Below, piece by piece: positions 22,562 through 31,289 of a DNA stretch of 48,850 nt. The position numbers and the translations under genes were made by a program. The DNA lies in the NCBI GenBank assembly GCA_021324615.1, contig JAJPIT010000027.1, positions 1 to 48,850 on the forward strand, given 5' to 3'. Position 1 is the first letter of the stretch. Each line of letters opens with the position of its first letter. The notes under the pieces are model-generated. The model did not search any database, had not been told where the DNA came from, and was given only the letters and a program-made list of their open reading frames with translations. The DNA comes from Terriglobia bacterium. Lineage in GTDB: Bacteria; Acidobacteriota; Terriglobia; Bryobacterales; Bryobacteraceae.

Positions 22562-24580
22562 TTAAGGTTTCTTCACCCACTCCCCGATCCATTCCAGGAA
22601 CTGGTTGTACCACAGCACGCTGTTTTGCGGCTTCAGCACCCAGTGTCCTTCGTCCGGAAACACCACGAGCTTGGAGGGCACTTTCTGCATTTGCAGTGCG
22701 GTGAACAGTTGTAATCCCTGGCCGAGCGGCACGCGGTAATCGAGCTCGCCGTGAAACACCAGCGTCGGAGTTTTGAAATTTTGGGCAAAGGAGCTGGGCG
22801 ACCATTTCGCGTACATTTCGGGATTTTCCCAGGGCATCCCCTTGAACTCCCAGAGCGGGAACCACAACTCCTCGGTGGCGCCGGCCATGCTTCGCAGATC
22901 GTAGACGCCATCGTGCGAGACCATCGCCTTGAAGCGCTGGGTGTGGCCGAGCATCCAGTCGATCATGTAGCCTCCGAAGGAGCCGCCGGCCGCGGCCATG
23001 CGCTCGGGATCGGCGTAGGGCAGCGCGGAAACGTGATCCACCACGGCCATGATGTCGTCGTAAACTTTTCCGCCCCAATCGCCGTTGATCTCGTCGATGA
23101 ACTTCTGGCCGTAGCCGGTCGAGCCGCGCGGGTTCGGCATCTCGACCAGATATCCGGCGGAGGCGAACACCTGCGCGTTCCAGCGATAGCTCCAGGTTTC
23201 TCCCCAGGCGCCCTGCGGTCCGCCATGAATCAGAAACAGCACCGGATATTTCCGCGACGGCGAAAAACCGGGCGGCTTCAGCTCAAAGGCGTGAACCCGC
23301 GTCTTATCCGGGCTTTCGACGGTAAATTCCTCAAGCGGGCCAAGCGAACTGGACAAAAGAATCGGATCGTTGAGGTGTGTCAGGGCGACGCCGCTTCCGC
23401 CCGCAGAGGAGGCGCGGAAAATTTCAGCGGGCCGCGATCCGCTTTCTTCGGTGTAGATCAAAAAACTGCCGTCGGAGTTGAACTGCACGTCGTCGAGGCT
23501 GGAATCGCCCGAGATGATATTGCGTATCCCGCCGCCGCCGGCGGAGATCATCTGCAAGCCGGTTCGCCCGCGATCCTCAACCGTAAAGAATAAGCGAGTC
23601 GAATCGGGCGACCAGGTCATGTTTTCCACCCAGCGGTCGAGAGAATCGGTAAGGCCGGTGATTTTGCCGGTCGCGCGCTCGCAAATCATCAGACGCCAGC
23701 GGTCGCTTTCATACCCGGCGCGCGCCTGCGAGCGGAAGGCGAGGTATTTTCCGTCGGGGGAGTAGACCGGGGTCAGGTCCGCGCCGGGGCTGGCGCTGAT
23801 TTTTTTGGCGTCCCCGCCAGTGATCGGCACGGTGTAGATATCGGAGTTGGTGCTGGTGGCGAGATTGGTGTCGGTGTTGGCGGCGAAGGCGACTTCGCTC
23901 GAATCGGGCGAGATGGCGTAATCGTCCGGGCCGCCCAGCGAAAACGGCGGCGTATCGCGCAGGCCGGGCGTCAGGTCGACGGCGTTTGCGCCATCGACGT
24001 CCACGGCCAGAATGTGGCGCCGGCGGCGGCTTTGCCATTCGTTCCAATGCCGGTAAAGCAGGGAGGTGTAGATTCGCGCCTTCACTTTACTTTCCGCATC
24101 GGCTTTGATCTGGCGCCGGTTGCAGGCGTCGTCGGCGCCGCATTCGGGATAAACATTGGACAGCAGAACGATTTTTTTGCCGTCCGGAGAGATCAGGATC
24201 CCGGAAGCCTCGCCCGCCAGATGGGTGATCTGCGCGGCATTGCCGCCGTCGGCGTCCATGCGCCAGACCTGGGAGGTGCCGTCACGATTGGAGACGTAAA
24301 AAATCCGCCGCGAATCGGGAGACCAGCGCGGGCGTTCGTTCAAGGTGCCGTCATGCGTGATCTGGCGCGGGAAACCGCCGTTGACGCCGACGACGAAAAC
24401 CTGCTTCGGCTTGGTGTTCTTTTCCAGATCGATGGTCTGCACCGTGAACGCCACCAGTCTGCCGTCCGGCGAAAGCTGCGGCTCGCTGATGCGTGAGAGC
24501 CGCATCAGCGCCGACACATCGAACGGCGGTTTCTGCGCCAGGACGCAGGCGGAAGCCAGCAGCGCCGGTAGAACGCGCAT
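22562..24580 (-). CDS. Exported S9-family prolyl-oligopeptidase / acylaminoacyl peptidase
   Basis: 672 residues with signal peptide MRVLPALLASACVLAQ. The N-terminal ~400 residues are a beta-propeller of TolB/WD40-like PD40 repeats (QLSPDGRLVAF, WSPDSRRIFY, ISPDGKKIVLLS). The C-terminal alpha/beta-hydrolase domain carries the triad Ser534 in GGSFGGYM, Asp614 in GELDYRVP and His646 in PDEGHWV. It should hydrolyse short peptides in the periplasm by removing N-terminal acyl-amino acids or dipeptides. A Cys pair occurs at ECGADDACN. It is the first gene of a two-gene unit with the ABC/Wzt-like protein and is divergent from the PEP-mutase-family gene. Confidence 0.92.
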   Translation of the reverse strand: MRVLPALLASACVLAQKPPFDVSALMRLSRISEPQLSPDGRLVAFTVQTIDLEKNTKPKQVFVVGVNGGFPRQITHDGTLNERPRWSPDSRRIFYVSNRDGTSQVWRMDADGGNAAQITHLAGEASGILISPDGKKIVLLSNVYPECGADDACNRRQIKADAESKVKARIYTSLLYRHWNEWQSRRRRHILAVDVDGANAVDLTPGLRDTPPFSLGGPDDYAISPDSSEVAFAANTDTNLATSTNSDIYTVPITGGDAKKISASPGADLTPVYSPDGKYLAFRSQARAGYESDRWRLMICERATGKITGLTDSLDRWVENMTWSPDSTRLFFTVEDRGRTGLQMISAGGGGIRNIISGDSSLDDVQFNSDGSFLIYTEESGSRPAEIFRASSAGGSGVALTHLNDPILLSSSLGPLEEFTVESPDKTRVHAFELKPPGFSPSRKYPVLFLIHGGPQGAWGETWSYRWNAQVFASAGYLVEMPNPRGSTGYGQKFIDEINGDWGGKVYDDIMAVVDHVSALPYADPERMAAAGGSFGGYMIDWMLGHTQRFKAMVSHDGVYDLRSMAGATEELWFPLWEFKGMPWENPEMYAKWSPSSFAQNFKTPTLVFHGELDYRVPLGQGLQLFTALQMQKVPSKLVVFPDEGHWVLKPQNSVLWYNQFLEWIGEWVKKP

Positions 24581-24598
24581 AACCCATTATTCTAACGA

Positions 24599-24614
24599 TT
24601 CGAGTATGCTCGAA
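24599..24614. promoter_or_regulatory. Palindrome between divergent genes, possible operator
   Basis: TTCGAG-TATG-CTCGAA is a perfect 6+6 inverted repeat in the 36-bp gap between the divergent S9 peptidase and PEP-mutase-family genes, ending 2 bases before the GTG start at 24617. It could be an operator or a short mRNA hairpin. A chance match cannot be excluded. Confidence 0.3.
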
Positions 24615-24616
24615 GC

Positions 24617-25396
24617 GTGAACGAAAAAGCGCGCCGGTTTGGCGAGCTTCATCAGGGCCCGGAGATTCTGGTGCTGCCCAATGCCTGGGACGCGGCCAGC
24701 GCCCGCATCTTTGAGCGGGCTGGATTCGCGGCGATCGGCACCACCAGCGCCGGCATCGCTTTCTCGCTGGGCTACCCGGACGGCCAGCGGATTCCGCCCG
24801 GGGAGATGATGGAGGCGGTCGCGCGAATCGCCCGCGCAGTGCAGGTTCCGGTGACCGCCGACGCCGAGGCCGGATATGGCGACGCGGCGGCGGCGGCGCG
24901 CGCGGTTTGGGCGGCGGGCGCGGTGGGAATGAATCTGGAAGATAGTGAGGCCGGCGCGCTGATCGATCTGGCGCCGCGCATCCGCGCGGTGCGCCAGGCG
25001 GTTCCCGAAATGGTGATCAACGCGCGCTGCGATATTTTCCTGAAAGAAATCGGCGAAGAGCGGACACGCTTGGAGCGCACGGTGGATCGCCTGAACGCTT
25101 ACCGCGCCGCGGGCGCCGATTGCCTGTTCGCGCCAGGCGTTCGCGACCGTGAAACGATCGCCCGGCTGGTGAAAGCGGTGCGCGGTCCGCTGAATATTCT
25201 GGCGGTGGCCGGATCGCCGCCGATCGCGGAGATGCAGGCCTTGGGAGTCGCCCGGGTCAGTGTCGGCTCCGGGCCGATGCGCGCGGCGATGGGGCTGGTG
25301 GGGCGGATCGCGCGCGAGCTGCGCGACAGCGGCACGTTCCATAACATGATGGGCGGTGCGATCCCCTACGCCGAGGCGAACCGGATCTTCGAATGA
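24617..25396 (+). CDS. Isocitrate lyase / PEP mutase family enzyme
   Basis: 259-residue TIM-barrel protein of the PEP mutase/isocitrate lyase superfamily. Seen: LVLPNAWDAASARIFE at the first strand, TTSAGIAFSLGYPDG, the metal-binding ADAEAGYGD, MNLEDS, and NARCD. The catalytic KKCGH loop of true isocitrate and methylisocitrate lyases is absent (EDSEAGALIDL occupies that place). A carboxyphosphonoenolpyruvate mutase-like, oxaloacetate-decarboxylase-like or phosphonopyruvate-hydrolase-like activity is thus more likely, but substrate cannot be assigned. GTG start at 24617. Divergent from the S9 peptidase, and convergent with the DUF1801/YdeI gene 12 bp away. Confidence 0.88.
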   Translation: MNEKARRFGELHQGPEILVLPNAWDAASARIFERAGFAAIGTTSAGIAFSLGYPDGQRIPPGEMMEAVARIARAVQVPVTADAEAGYGDAAAAARAVWAAGAVGMNLEDSEAGALIDLAPRIRAVRQAVPEMVINARCDIFLKEIGEERTRLERTVDRLNAYRAAGADCLFAPGVRDRETIARLVKAVRGPLNILAVAGSPPIAEMQALGVARVSVGSGPMRAAMGLVGRIARELRDSGTFHNMMGGAIPYAEANRIFE

Positions 25397-25408
25397 CCGG
25401 CGCTTGAC

Positions 25409-25975
25409 TCATGCCGGCGCTTCGTTGAATCCGCGCCCGCTCAGAATCAGGGGTACGCACCGTTTCGCCCGCGCCTGCCGGGTTTTTGCCCGCTTGGCGG
25501 AGGAGACGTGCAAGATATGGGACTTTCGCCGTCCGGGCGTGAGAGCCGCAAAGGCCGACCGGAGAGCCGCGTCGCCGTTCAGCTTCGATTGCAACTCCTC
25601 CGGAATCGGGTACTCCGAAACTTTCTTAGGTTCGACCCGCTTGCCGGATTTTTCCAATTCGACGGCTTCATGAAGATAGTCCTTCAGGGCCGGCCGCAGG
25701 GCCGCGATTTCGCGAAGCGAGGTGAATTTGATCCATCGGCCGGCCTGCGATTGGCCAATCCTTTCGAGGATGCTGTGGGGATCCTCAAGCAGCGCTCCCT
25801 TAAAAAACGACAAGGCGCAGGACTCCTTGAGCGGGATCACGATCGCCACGTTCTTTTGGAGAAACGTGAAGCACGGCTTGCCCCACTTGCATTCTTCGCT
25901 CAGGCCGCAGCCGAGCGCGATCCGCCGCAGCGCTTCGCTCTCCTTCCGCCACTTCGCCGCGAAGGGAACTTTCAT
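25409..25975 (-). CDS. DUF1801 / YdeI (OmdA) family protein
   Basis: 188 residues. The N-terminal part (about 1-115) has the DUF1801 pattern ALRRIALGCGLSEECKWGKP-C-FTFLQKNVAIVIPLKESCALSFFKGALLEDP. The C-terminal part (about 120-175) is a YdeI/OmdA-type helical tail (PIPEELQSKLNGDAALRSAF-LTPGRRKSHILHVSSAK). Proteins of this architecture are widespread, and the E. coli homologue is linked to envelope stress, but the molecular function is unknown. ATG at 25975. It lies 22 bp downstream of the TolB-like gene end region and could be transcribed with it. Confidence 0.85.
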   Translation of the reverse strand: MKVPFAAKWRKESEALRRIALGCGLSEECKWGKPCFTFLQKNVAIVIPLKESCALSFFKGALLEDPHSILERIGQSQAGRWIKFTSLREIAALRPALKDYLHEAVELEKSGKRVEPKKVSEYPIPEELQSKLNGDAALRSAFAALTPGRRKSHILHVSSAKRAKTRQARAKRCVPLILSGRGFNEAPA

Positions 25976-25997
25976 GATTCACCCCCCTGGGCCGGCG

Positions 25998-27323
25998 TCA
26001 CTGCGGGAGCGAATTCGCCCACACCGGCTGATAATTATTCCCCTGGCGCGTGAGCTGCTGCACGTTGGTGCCGTCGGCGAGCATGGTGAAGATCTGCGTC
26101 GAGTCCCCGCGGCGCGAGCTGTAAACAATGTGCAGCCCGTCCGGCGCCCACCAGGGATTTTCGTTCACGCCGGAGTCCTTGGTAAGCTGGATCGGCCGGC
26201 GTTCGGCGATGTCCATCACAAAAATGTTGAACGCCCCGATTTCGAAGCCCTGCGTCCAGGCGAAGGCGATCATCCGGCCGTCGGGACTCCAGGCGGGATT
26301 GGCTACTTCGCCGATGCCGTTGGTCAGCATCTCCACGTCGCCCCCGTCCAGATTCATGTGCCAGAGCTGCTGTTTCCCGCTGCGGTCGGAGATGAACAAA
26401 ACGTCGCGGCCGTTTTTGGGATTGACCTTCGGCGAGATATCCAGCGCTTTCGAAAAACTGATCTGCCGGCGCGCGGAGCCGTCCAGATTGGACATATAAA
26501 TCTGCGTGTATCCGGTGAGGCTGGACGCAAACAGCAGATGCTGGCCGTCGGGAAGAAACTCGGGCCATCCGGTGGTGGGGGCCGGCGGATCGTCGAAGGG
26601 AAGTTTTCTGCCGGTTTCGGTGGACGCGATGAAGATCTGGTAAACCGGAACCGACTCGCCGCGCCGCTTGGCGAGCGACATATAGGCCAGCATGGTCCCG
26701 TCGGCGGAAACGGCGGGCATCTGGGTGATGGTCTTGAGATCGGTGACCCGCTCCTGATTCGATCCGTCGTAGTTCATGCGCCAGATCTCTTTGGACCGGC
26801 TGCGGTCGGAGACGAAGTAAATTTTCGTGCCCTCCAGGCTCTTGACGCCGAACTGCTCCAGGATATCGGTCGCAAACTCGCTTGCCACCTTCTTCGCGCC
26901 GGCTTCGTCGAGCGATCCAAAATAGAGCTTGCCGAACAGATTGGCGTTGGGCGCCTCGGCGGTCGTGTTGAGCCAGGCGAACAGGACGAGCCCTCCGTCC
27001 TTGGCCGCGGCGTAGCCGAAGGCCACATAGTTGGCGCTGACCGGGGGCGAAAACCAGTCGGCGCGGCGGAACTCTTCGGGGCGCTGCGGCGTGTTCAACG
27101 GGTAGAAGGTCTTCGGCGCGATCTTGAGCGCGCCGGAGTTCTGGAGATCGTCGGCGAGCGCGCTGTTGAACGCCGGCATCAGCTTTTGGGCCTCGCCGGA
27201 GCCGCGGAAGTCGGGGATGGCGATCACCGGGATCTGAATCTGCCGCCGGACGCTGCCGGAGATATCGGGCTGCTGCGCGCCGGCAAGGCAGGCGATGCAG
27301 AAAAACAGCAAGGCGCGGCGCAT
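25998..27323 (-). CDS. TolB-like periplasmic beta-propeller protein
   Basis: About 441 residues from ATG 27323, with signal peptide MRRALLFFCIACLAGAQ. An earlier TTG at 27341 lacks support. The N-terminal domain (about 20-165: IPVIAIPDFRGSGEAQ, ALADDLQNSGALKIAPK) matches the TolB N-domain fold. The rest is a six-bladed propeller of repeats such as IYFVSDRSRSKEIWRMNYDG, DVLFISDRSGKQQLWHMNLD and IVYSSRRGDSTQIFTMLADG. Canonical TolB works with Pal and TolQRA in outer-membrane constriction. None of these is in the window, so whether this is the division-linked TolB or a paralogue is open. Length is normal for the family (about 430). Confidence 0.87.
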   Translation of the reverse strand: MRRALLFFCIACLAGAQQPDISGSVRRQIQIPVIAIPDFRGSGEAQKLMPAFNSALADDLQNSGALKIAPKTFYPLNTPQRPEEFRRADWFSPPVSANYVAFGYAAAKDGGLVLFAWLNTTAEAPNANLFGKLYFGSLDEAGAKKVASEFATDILEQFGVKSLEGTKIYFVSDRSRSKEIWRMNYDGSNQERVTDLKTITQMPAVSADGTMLAYMSLAKRRGESVPVYQIFIASTETGRKLPFDDPPAPTTGWPEFLPDGQHLLFASSLTGYTQIYMSNLDGSARRQISFSKALDISPKVNPKNGRDVLFISDRSGKQQLWHMNLDGGDVEMLTNGIGEVANPAWSPDGRMIAFAWTQGFEIGAFNIFVMDIAERRPIQLTKDSGVNENPWWAPDGLHIVYSSRRGDSTQIFTMLADGTNVQQLTRQGNNYQPVWANSLPQ

Positions 27324-27350
27324 GGGATGCTCGTTCCGCAACCCCTCATC

Positions 27351-27956
27351 TTAACGCGCGGCGGGGGCCGTGATCCGGGCGCGGGCAAGCTGCGATTCGG
27401 CCTTGCGAATCAGCCGCCGCCACAGCGTCTCCGGATCGCCATCGAAGACCAGGGCCTCATCGCCGGTGAGAATGTACCAGCCGCCGCGCGTCACCTCGTT
27501 TTCCAATTGGTGCGGCGACCATCCGCAGTAGCCAAGATACATTCGAACATCCGAGCTCCGGGCATGGGCGAGAGATTTTTCGAGCGCCGGCTTGGCGGCC
27601 AGCAGATACAGTCTGCCGAACACCTCCGTGGCGCCCTCCGGCTTTGCAGGCGCGCGGGAGAGAGCGAAGACGGCGTCGAGCTGCACCGGTCCGCCGAAGA
27701 AGACCGGTTCGTTGTGGCCGCCCGCGCCGCGCAGCTCGTGCAGGGCGCGCGCGATCGGGATGCCCGAAGGCCGGTTGATCATCAGGCCGAAGGCGCCGTC
27801 CGCGCCGTAGCGAATCAGCAGAATGACGGACTCGGCGAAAATCGGATCCGGCGCCGGGCTGGTGGTGATCAGAAACTTGCCGGGAGCCAGATCGCCGGGA
27901 TTTTTCGATTGCGCCAGAAGCAGCGCCGCCGGCAGGAGGAAAAACAAATACCGCAT
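27351..27956 (-). CDS. YqgE/AlgH (UPF0301) protein with a signal peptide
   Basis: 201 residues from ATG 27956. The core shows the UPF0301 signature: GKFLITTSPAPDPIFAESVI, GAFGLMINRPSGIPI, FFGGPVQLDAVFALSRA, and the YLGYCGWSPHQLENEVTRGGW block. It is complete. Unlike E. coli YqgE or Pseudomonas AlgH (about 187-189 residues, cytosolic), this copy starts with MRYLFFLLPAALLLAQ, a plausible cleavable signal peptide, so it would act in the periplasm. The longer in-frame extension upstream to 28295 is antisense-like coding of the TauE gene and is rejected. It lies 27 bp upstream of the TolB-like gene on the same strand. Confidence 0.88.
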   Translation of the reverse strand: MRYLFFLLPAALLLAQSKNPGDLAPGKFLITTSPAPDPIFAESVILLIRYGADGAFGLMINRPSGIPIARALHELRGAGGHNEPVFFGGPVQLDAVFALSRAPAKPEGATEVFGRLYLLAAKPALEKSLAHARSSDVRMYLGYCGWSPHQLENEVTRGGWYILTGDEALVFDGDPETLWRRLIRKAESQLARARITAPAAR

Positions 27957-27997
27957 AGTGCCCTGCTCGTAGCATAATGCGGTTTCTCCGCGGCGGT

Positions 27998-28852
27998 TTA
28001 GGCGGAAGCGGGACGTTCCCGCAGGGCCGACCGGAGCAGCATCGCGGCGGTGTAGGCCACCACGGCGATCACCAGCCAGCGCACCCAGTAAAGCGACATT
28101 TCCTTGACAATGAAGGCGGCCACCAGCACCCCCGGCAGGCCGCCGATCACCAGGCCGAGCGCGGCTTTGAGATTGTAGCTCTTTTCGCGGATAAAACGGA
28201 TGCTCGCCACCGGCGCCAGGAACGCGGCCGAGCCCGTCATGATCGGATAGGCGGCTTTGGGGCTCATGCCCAGCAGATACACGATCATCATGCACGGCGC
28301 GTACATCCCGATTCCAAGCGTCATCAGCGCGCCGAGAGCCAGATTAGCCCCGACCGCCGCGGCAAGCTGCCAGCCGGCCAGGCCGGACCGCTCCCCGCCG
28401 CCCGGAAACAGCTCCAGTTGGCGCATCAGAAAAAATCCAGCCATGACGATCAGGGCGATGCCCATCCCGATCTGCACTTTGCGGCGGGGCAGGCGCGCCA
28501 CCACTCCCGCGACCAGCCAGGCTCCGACCACCGAGGCGGCGATCATCAACGCCAGCGTCATCACATCGACCTGCACCACGGTGATGTAGATGAAGGCTTC
28601 CAGCGTGGACGGCAGCACATCGCCGATAGTCATCGTGCCCGGGATCTGCTCGTCGCGCACCAGGCCCCAAAGCTTGTAAAACGAAGTGGTCGGGGCGTAG
28701 GATCCGATGCCGAGCGTGTCGAAAAAATTGGTGACAAAGCCGACGAAAAGCTCCCGCGGGCCGGGCCATTCGTATCTGCGGATGGAGGCGATCCAGACCG
28801 CCAGATACACCCCGACGAAGACCGCCAGCGCCAGAAACAGCCCGGTTTTCAT
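27998..28852 (-). CDS. TauE/SafE-family membrane permease
   Basis: About 284 residues and eight or nine hydrophobic helices. The ATG at 28852 overlaps the stop of the FAH-family gene (ATGA, 4 bp). Family features are GFVTNFFDTLGIGSYAPTTS near the N-terminus and the internal repeat of LALGALMTLGIGMYAPCMMI in the second half, each with a Gly-rich helix kink. Members export sulfite, sulfoacetate or other small organic anions. The tight coupling with a hydrolase of the fumarylacetoacetate family suggests transport of a carboxylate or its degradation product, but that is inference. The last residues are basic (RERPASA). Confidence 0.85.
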   Translation of the reverse strand: MKTGLFLALAVFVGVYLAVWIASIRRYEWPGPRELFVGFVTNFFDTLGIGSYAPTTSFYKLWGLVRDEQIPGTMTIGDVLPSTLEAFIYITVVQVDVMTLALMIAASVVGAWLVAGVVARLPRRKVQIGMGIALIVMAGFFLMRQLELFPGGGERSGLAGWQLAAAVGANLALGALMTLGIGMYAPCMMIVYLLGMSPKAAYPIMTGSAAFLAPVASIRFIREKSYNLKAALGLVIGGLPGVLVAAFIVKEMSLYWVRWLVIAVVAYTAAMLLRSALRERPASA

Positions 28853-29607
28853 GCCGCCACAACCTGGTTCCGCAGCACTCCGACGCCTTCGATCTCCACC
28901 TCCACCGTGTCGCCGGGGTTCATCTTGCGGGTGCTGCCGGGCGTGCCGGTGAAGATCACGTCGCCCGGCTCCAGCGTTACCCAGCGGCTGACGTAGCTTA
29001 CAATCCTCGCCGGGGGAAACAACAGATCGGAGGTGCGCTGCTGCTGCACGGTTTCGCCGTTGAGGCGCGTCGTCAAAAGAAGATCGGAGTAATCGAGGCC
29101 GGCAACGATCGCCGGACCGAGCGGGGCGAAGGTGTCCGAACCTTTGGCGCGCCACCATTGCAGATCCTTGTTGCCGCCGTGCTGCCAGTCCCGCTCGCTC
29201 ACGTCATTGCCGCAGGTGACGCCGAAGATGGCCGCGGCGGCCTCTTCCTCCGAGACGTGACGCACCTGGCGGCCGATGACCAGCACCAGTTCGCCTTCGA
29301 AGTGAACATTGGCGGCGTCGCGCGGAAGCACGATCGGCCCGCCGGGGCGCTGGAGGCAGGAAGGCGGCTTGTAAAAAATTTCAGGATGGACCGGCGCCGG
29401 GCGGGAGCCTAGATGGCTTTTGTAATTCAGGCCCACGCCCAGAATTTTCGACGGCGTGCACGGCGCCAGCAGCTTCAGCTCGGCCAGCCGGTGCGTCCTG
29501 GCGATGGGCGCCCAAGCCGCCGGCGGGCCCAGCTCATGGACCGCCGAGCCATCGAGAATCCCGAACGCCGGATGCGGCGAGCTTTCAAAGCGAACATACT
29601 TGACCAT
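28849..29607 (-). CDS. Fumarylacetoacetate hydrolase family protein
   Basis: 252 residues. Seen: ILGVGLNYKSHL, the metal-binding FEGELVLVIGRQVRHVSEEEA, FGVTCGNDVSERDWQ, the GSDTFAPLGPAIV block, and the C-terminal VTLEPGDVIFTGTPGST and NPGDTVEVEIEGVGVL, all conserved in the FAH C-domain. Members hydrolyse or decarboxylate beta-diketo acids (for example 2-hydroxyhepta-2,4-diene-1,7-dioate isomerase, acylpyruvase or oxaloacetate decarboxylase), and the substrate cannot be told from sequence. It is the first gene of a coupled pair with TauE/SafE. A perfect TTGACA (-35) lies on this strand at 29645-29650. Confidence 0.9.
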   Translation of the reverse strand: MVKYVRFESSPHPAFGILDGSAVHELGPPAAWAPIARTHRLAELKLLAPCTPSKILGVGLNYKSHLGSRPAPVHPEIFYKPPSCLQRPGGPIVLPRDAANVHFEGELVLVIGRQVRHVSEEEAAAAIFGVTCGNDVSERDWQHGGNKDLQWWRAKGSDTFAPLGPAIVAGLDYSDLLLTTRLNGETVQQQRTSDLLFPPARIVSYVSRWVTLEPGDVIFTGTPGSTRKMNPGDTVEVEIEGVGVLRNQVVAA

Positions 29608-29620
29608 GGGCTGATTGCGC

Positions 29621-29650
29621 AGGATGGCATCCTTGCCCGGCCATTGTCAA
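29621..29650 (-). promoter_or_regulatory. Candidate promoter of the FAH-TauE pair
   Basis: On the minus strand TTGACA (29645-29650) is followed after 18 bases by CATCCT (29621-29626), a weak -10 match. The predicted transcript would have a leader of only about 7 bases before the ATG at 29607. The perfect -35 is the main evidence. Confidence 0.3.
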
Positions 29651-29708
29651 ACCGGCGCCGGCGGTGCGGCCGGATGCGCCCTCGCACGCCCCGCCCGTCG
29701 CCGGCCCG

Positions 29709-30356
29709 CTAGAAGACGCGGCGCTTCAGGCGCTCTACGGCGAACTTGGCGGTGTCGGCGACGGCCATCACCGTCATCACGCCGGCTTGCACCGGATCGG
29801 TGACGACCAGGTCCGCGGCTTCCGGAACGCTGCCGGCCATATTGAGGCTCACCACCAGCAGCCCCGCGGCGCGGACTTCCCGGACCGCGTGCTCGATCTC
29901 TCCGCCCATCAGCGATCCGGCCAGAACCAGCGCCTTGACGCGCGGCAGACGGGCGCTGGCGCGAACCGCCGCCGCCAGCTTCTGCTCCCCCACCAGCGGG
30001 ATCGTGTCGATGGAGATGTGTTCGCCCCGGATGTTGTGGCGGTCGGCTTCGGTGATGGCGCCGAGAGCCACCTGGCCGACTTGAGCCCCGCCGCCCATGA
30101 TGATAATCCGCTTGCCGTAGACCCGTTCCATCGTCTCCACCTGCGCCAGGCGGCGGACCGCGGCGAGCTGCTCCAGATCGGCGATCAGCGAAGCCGGGCC
30201 GCCGGGAAGATCCAGCTCGAAGAAGATACGGCTTTCACCCCCGTGATCGGAACTGGCGACGCTGAGGATGTTGCCAGAATGGCGCGCGATGACGCCGGTA
30301 AGCTCGTGCAGGACGCCGGGCGAGGAGTCGGCGTGAATTTCAATGGCGGCCTTCAT
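29709..30356 (-). CDS. ACT domain protein with DUF5612-like C-terminal domain
   Basis: 215 residues from ATG 30356. Residues 1-75 form an ACT ligand-binding domain ([32 protein letters not shown]). Residues 80-215 are highly motif-rich: [71 protein letters not shown] recognise the pattern of ACT-DUF5612 proteins, which are best known from archaea (methanogens), with function unknown. The ACT domain suggests control by an amino acid or other small ligand. It is 67 bp downstream of the TrmB-family gene on the same strand, so the two may be one unit. Confidence 0.8.
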   Translation of the reverse strand: MKAAIEIHADSSPGVLHELTGVIARHSGNILSVASSDHGGESRIFFELDLPGGPASLIADLEQLAAVRRLAQVETMERVYGKRIIIMGGGAQVGQVALGAITEADRHNIRGEHISIDTIPLVGEQKLAAAVRASARLPRVKALVLAGSLMGGEIEHAVREVRAAGLLVVSLNMAGSVPEAADLVVTDPVQAGVMTVMAVADTAKFAVERLKRRVF

Positions 30357-30423
30357 TCTCCACAGAATAGCGAGGCGGCGCGGATTCGGGTTACGGCCAA
30401 GGGCGGCCGCGCGGCGGCAGCGG

Positions 30424-31233
30424 CTAGAGCGCGCGGCGCCAGTATTCCTCAAACAGCGCGCGCATCGCCTCCGCCATTCCTTCATGCTCGAACATCACCG
30501 ACGTCCAGGCCGGCCTGGTGATCACCGGATCGAGCAGCGCGCACAAGCCCTCGCGCCCGTCGAGCACCGCCATCTTCAAAGGCACACGCTCGATCTGCCG
30601 CACCTCGACGCCGGCGCCGCGATAACGTTCCAAAAACTGCTCGTGCGCCGGATCGAGCGTGCCGTGCTCCACCAGGACTCGGCATTTCACCCCGCGGCGG
30701 CAGGCGTCGATCACCAGCTCGGCGTCGAGCGGATCGACCGCGTAAGGCGGCCGGGAAAACTCCAGGTACTCGGAACGCGCCGCCGCCAGCATCCGCCGGA
30801 ACTGCGCCGCCACCTGGCCCGGATCGTTCACGATCCGCAGATAATCGAGCGTTCCCCGCCCGCCCCGGCCTTCCGCGTACGCCGTCATCAGCTCGCCGAT
30901 CATGCCCTGCGCCGCCTGCGACTGCTCGGCCAGCTCCTGCTCCAGCAGCCGGGCACGGCGCGAAAGCAAGCTCGGGATGGCCTGATCCGGCGCCACCGCG
31001 GAGAACAGCTTGGTCTTTTCCTGAATCATGCGCGCGAAGCCTTTTTCGACCAGGCTGTCCAGCACTTCGTAAATCTTCTGCCGCGGAACGTGCGCGCGGG
31101 CCGCCAACTCCAGCGCCTTGAAGCGCGGATGGCCCAGCAGCACCAGGTACGAGCGGGCTTCGTAGGCGTTCAATCCCATGCTCTGGAGCCGCTGCCAGAA
31201 GCGGCGAAAATCCGCTGGGGAGAGTTCATTCAT
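30424..31233 (-). CDS. TrmB-family transcriptional regulator
   Basis: 269 residues. The N-terminal winged helix (about 14-85) reads [44 protein letters not shown], the TrmB hallmark. A coiled linker (about 90-125, [18 protein letters not shown]) follows. The C-terminal part (about 130-265) resembles the phospholipase-D-like effector domain ([29 protein letters not shown]). TrmB proteins are abundant in archaea as sugar-responsive repressors/activators and are sparse in bacteria. The gene is divergent from the AAA+/VWA operon across 56 bp, so it is placed to control that operon as well as the downstream ACT protein. Ligand unknown. Confidence 0.86.
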   Translation of the reverse strand: MNELSPADFRRFWQRLQSMGLNAYEARSYLVLLGHPRFKALELAARAHVPRQKIYEVLDSLVEKGFARMIQEKTKLFSAVAPDQAIPSLLSRRARLLEQELAEQSQAAQGMIGELMTAYAEGRGGRGTLDYLRIVNDPGQVAAQFRRMLAAARSEYLEFSRPPYAVDPLDAELVIDACRRGVKCRVLVEHGTLDPAHEQFLERYRGAGVEVRQIERVPLKMAVLDGREGLCALLDPVITRPAWTSVMFEHEGMAEAMRALFEEYWRRAL

Positions 31234-31289
31234 GATCTCGGGAACGGACTGAGCATACCAAATTGCTACAATCGCGGTAGGAAGCAGTA

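Noticed and set aside
24617-25396. Calling this gene a true isocitrate or methylisocitrate lyase
   Set aside because: The KKCGH catalytic loop is missing, so the specific name is not justified.
25397-25425. Repeated CCGGCGC near two convergent stops as a terminator
   Set aside because: The two copies are mostly direct, not inverted, so no stable hairpin with T-run can be drawn.
27957-28295. Upstream extension of the YqgE/AlgH reading frame
   Set aside because: It lies antisense-in-frame within the TauE/SafE gene on the same strand in another frame, and the Met at 27956 gives a clean signal peptide.
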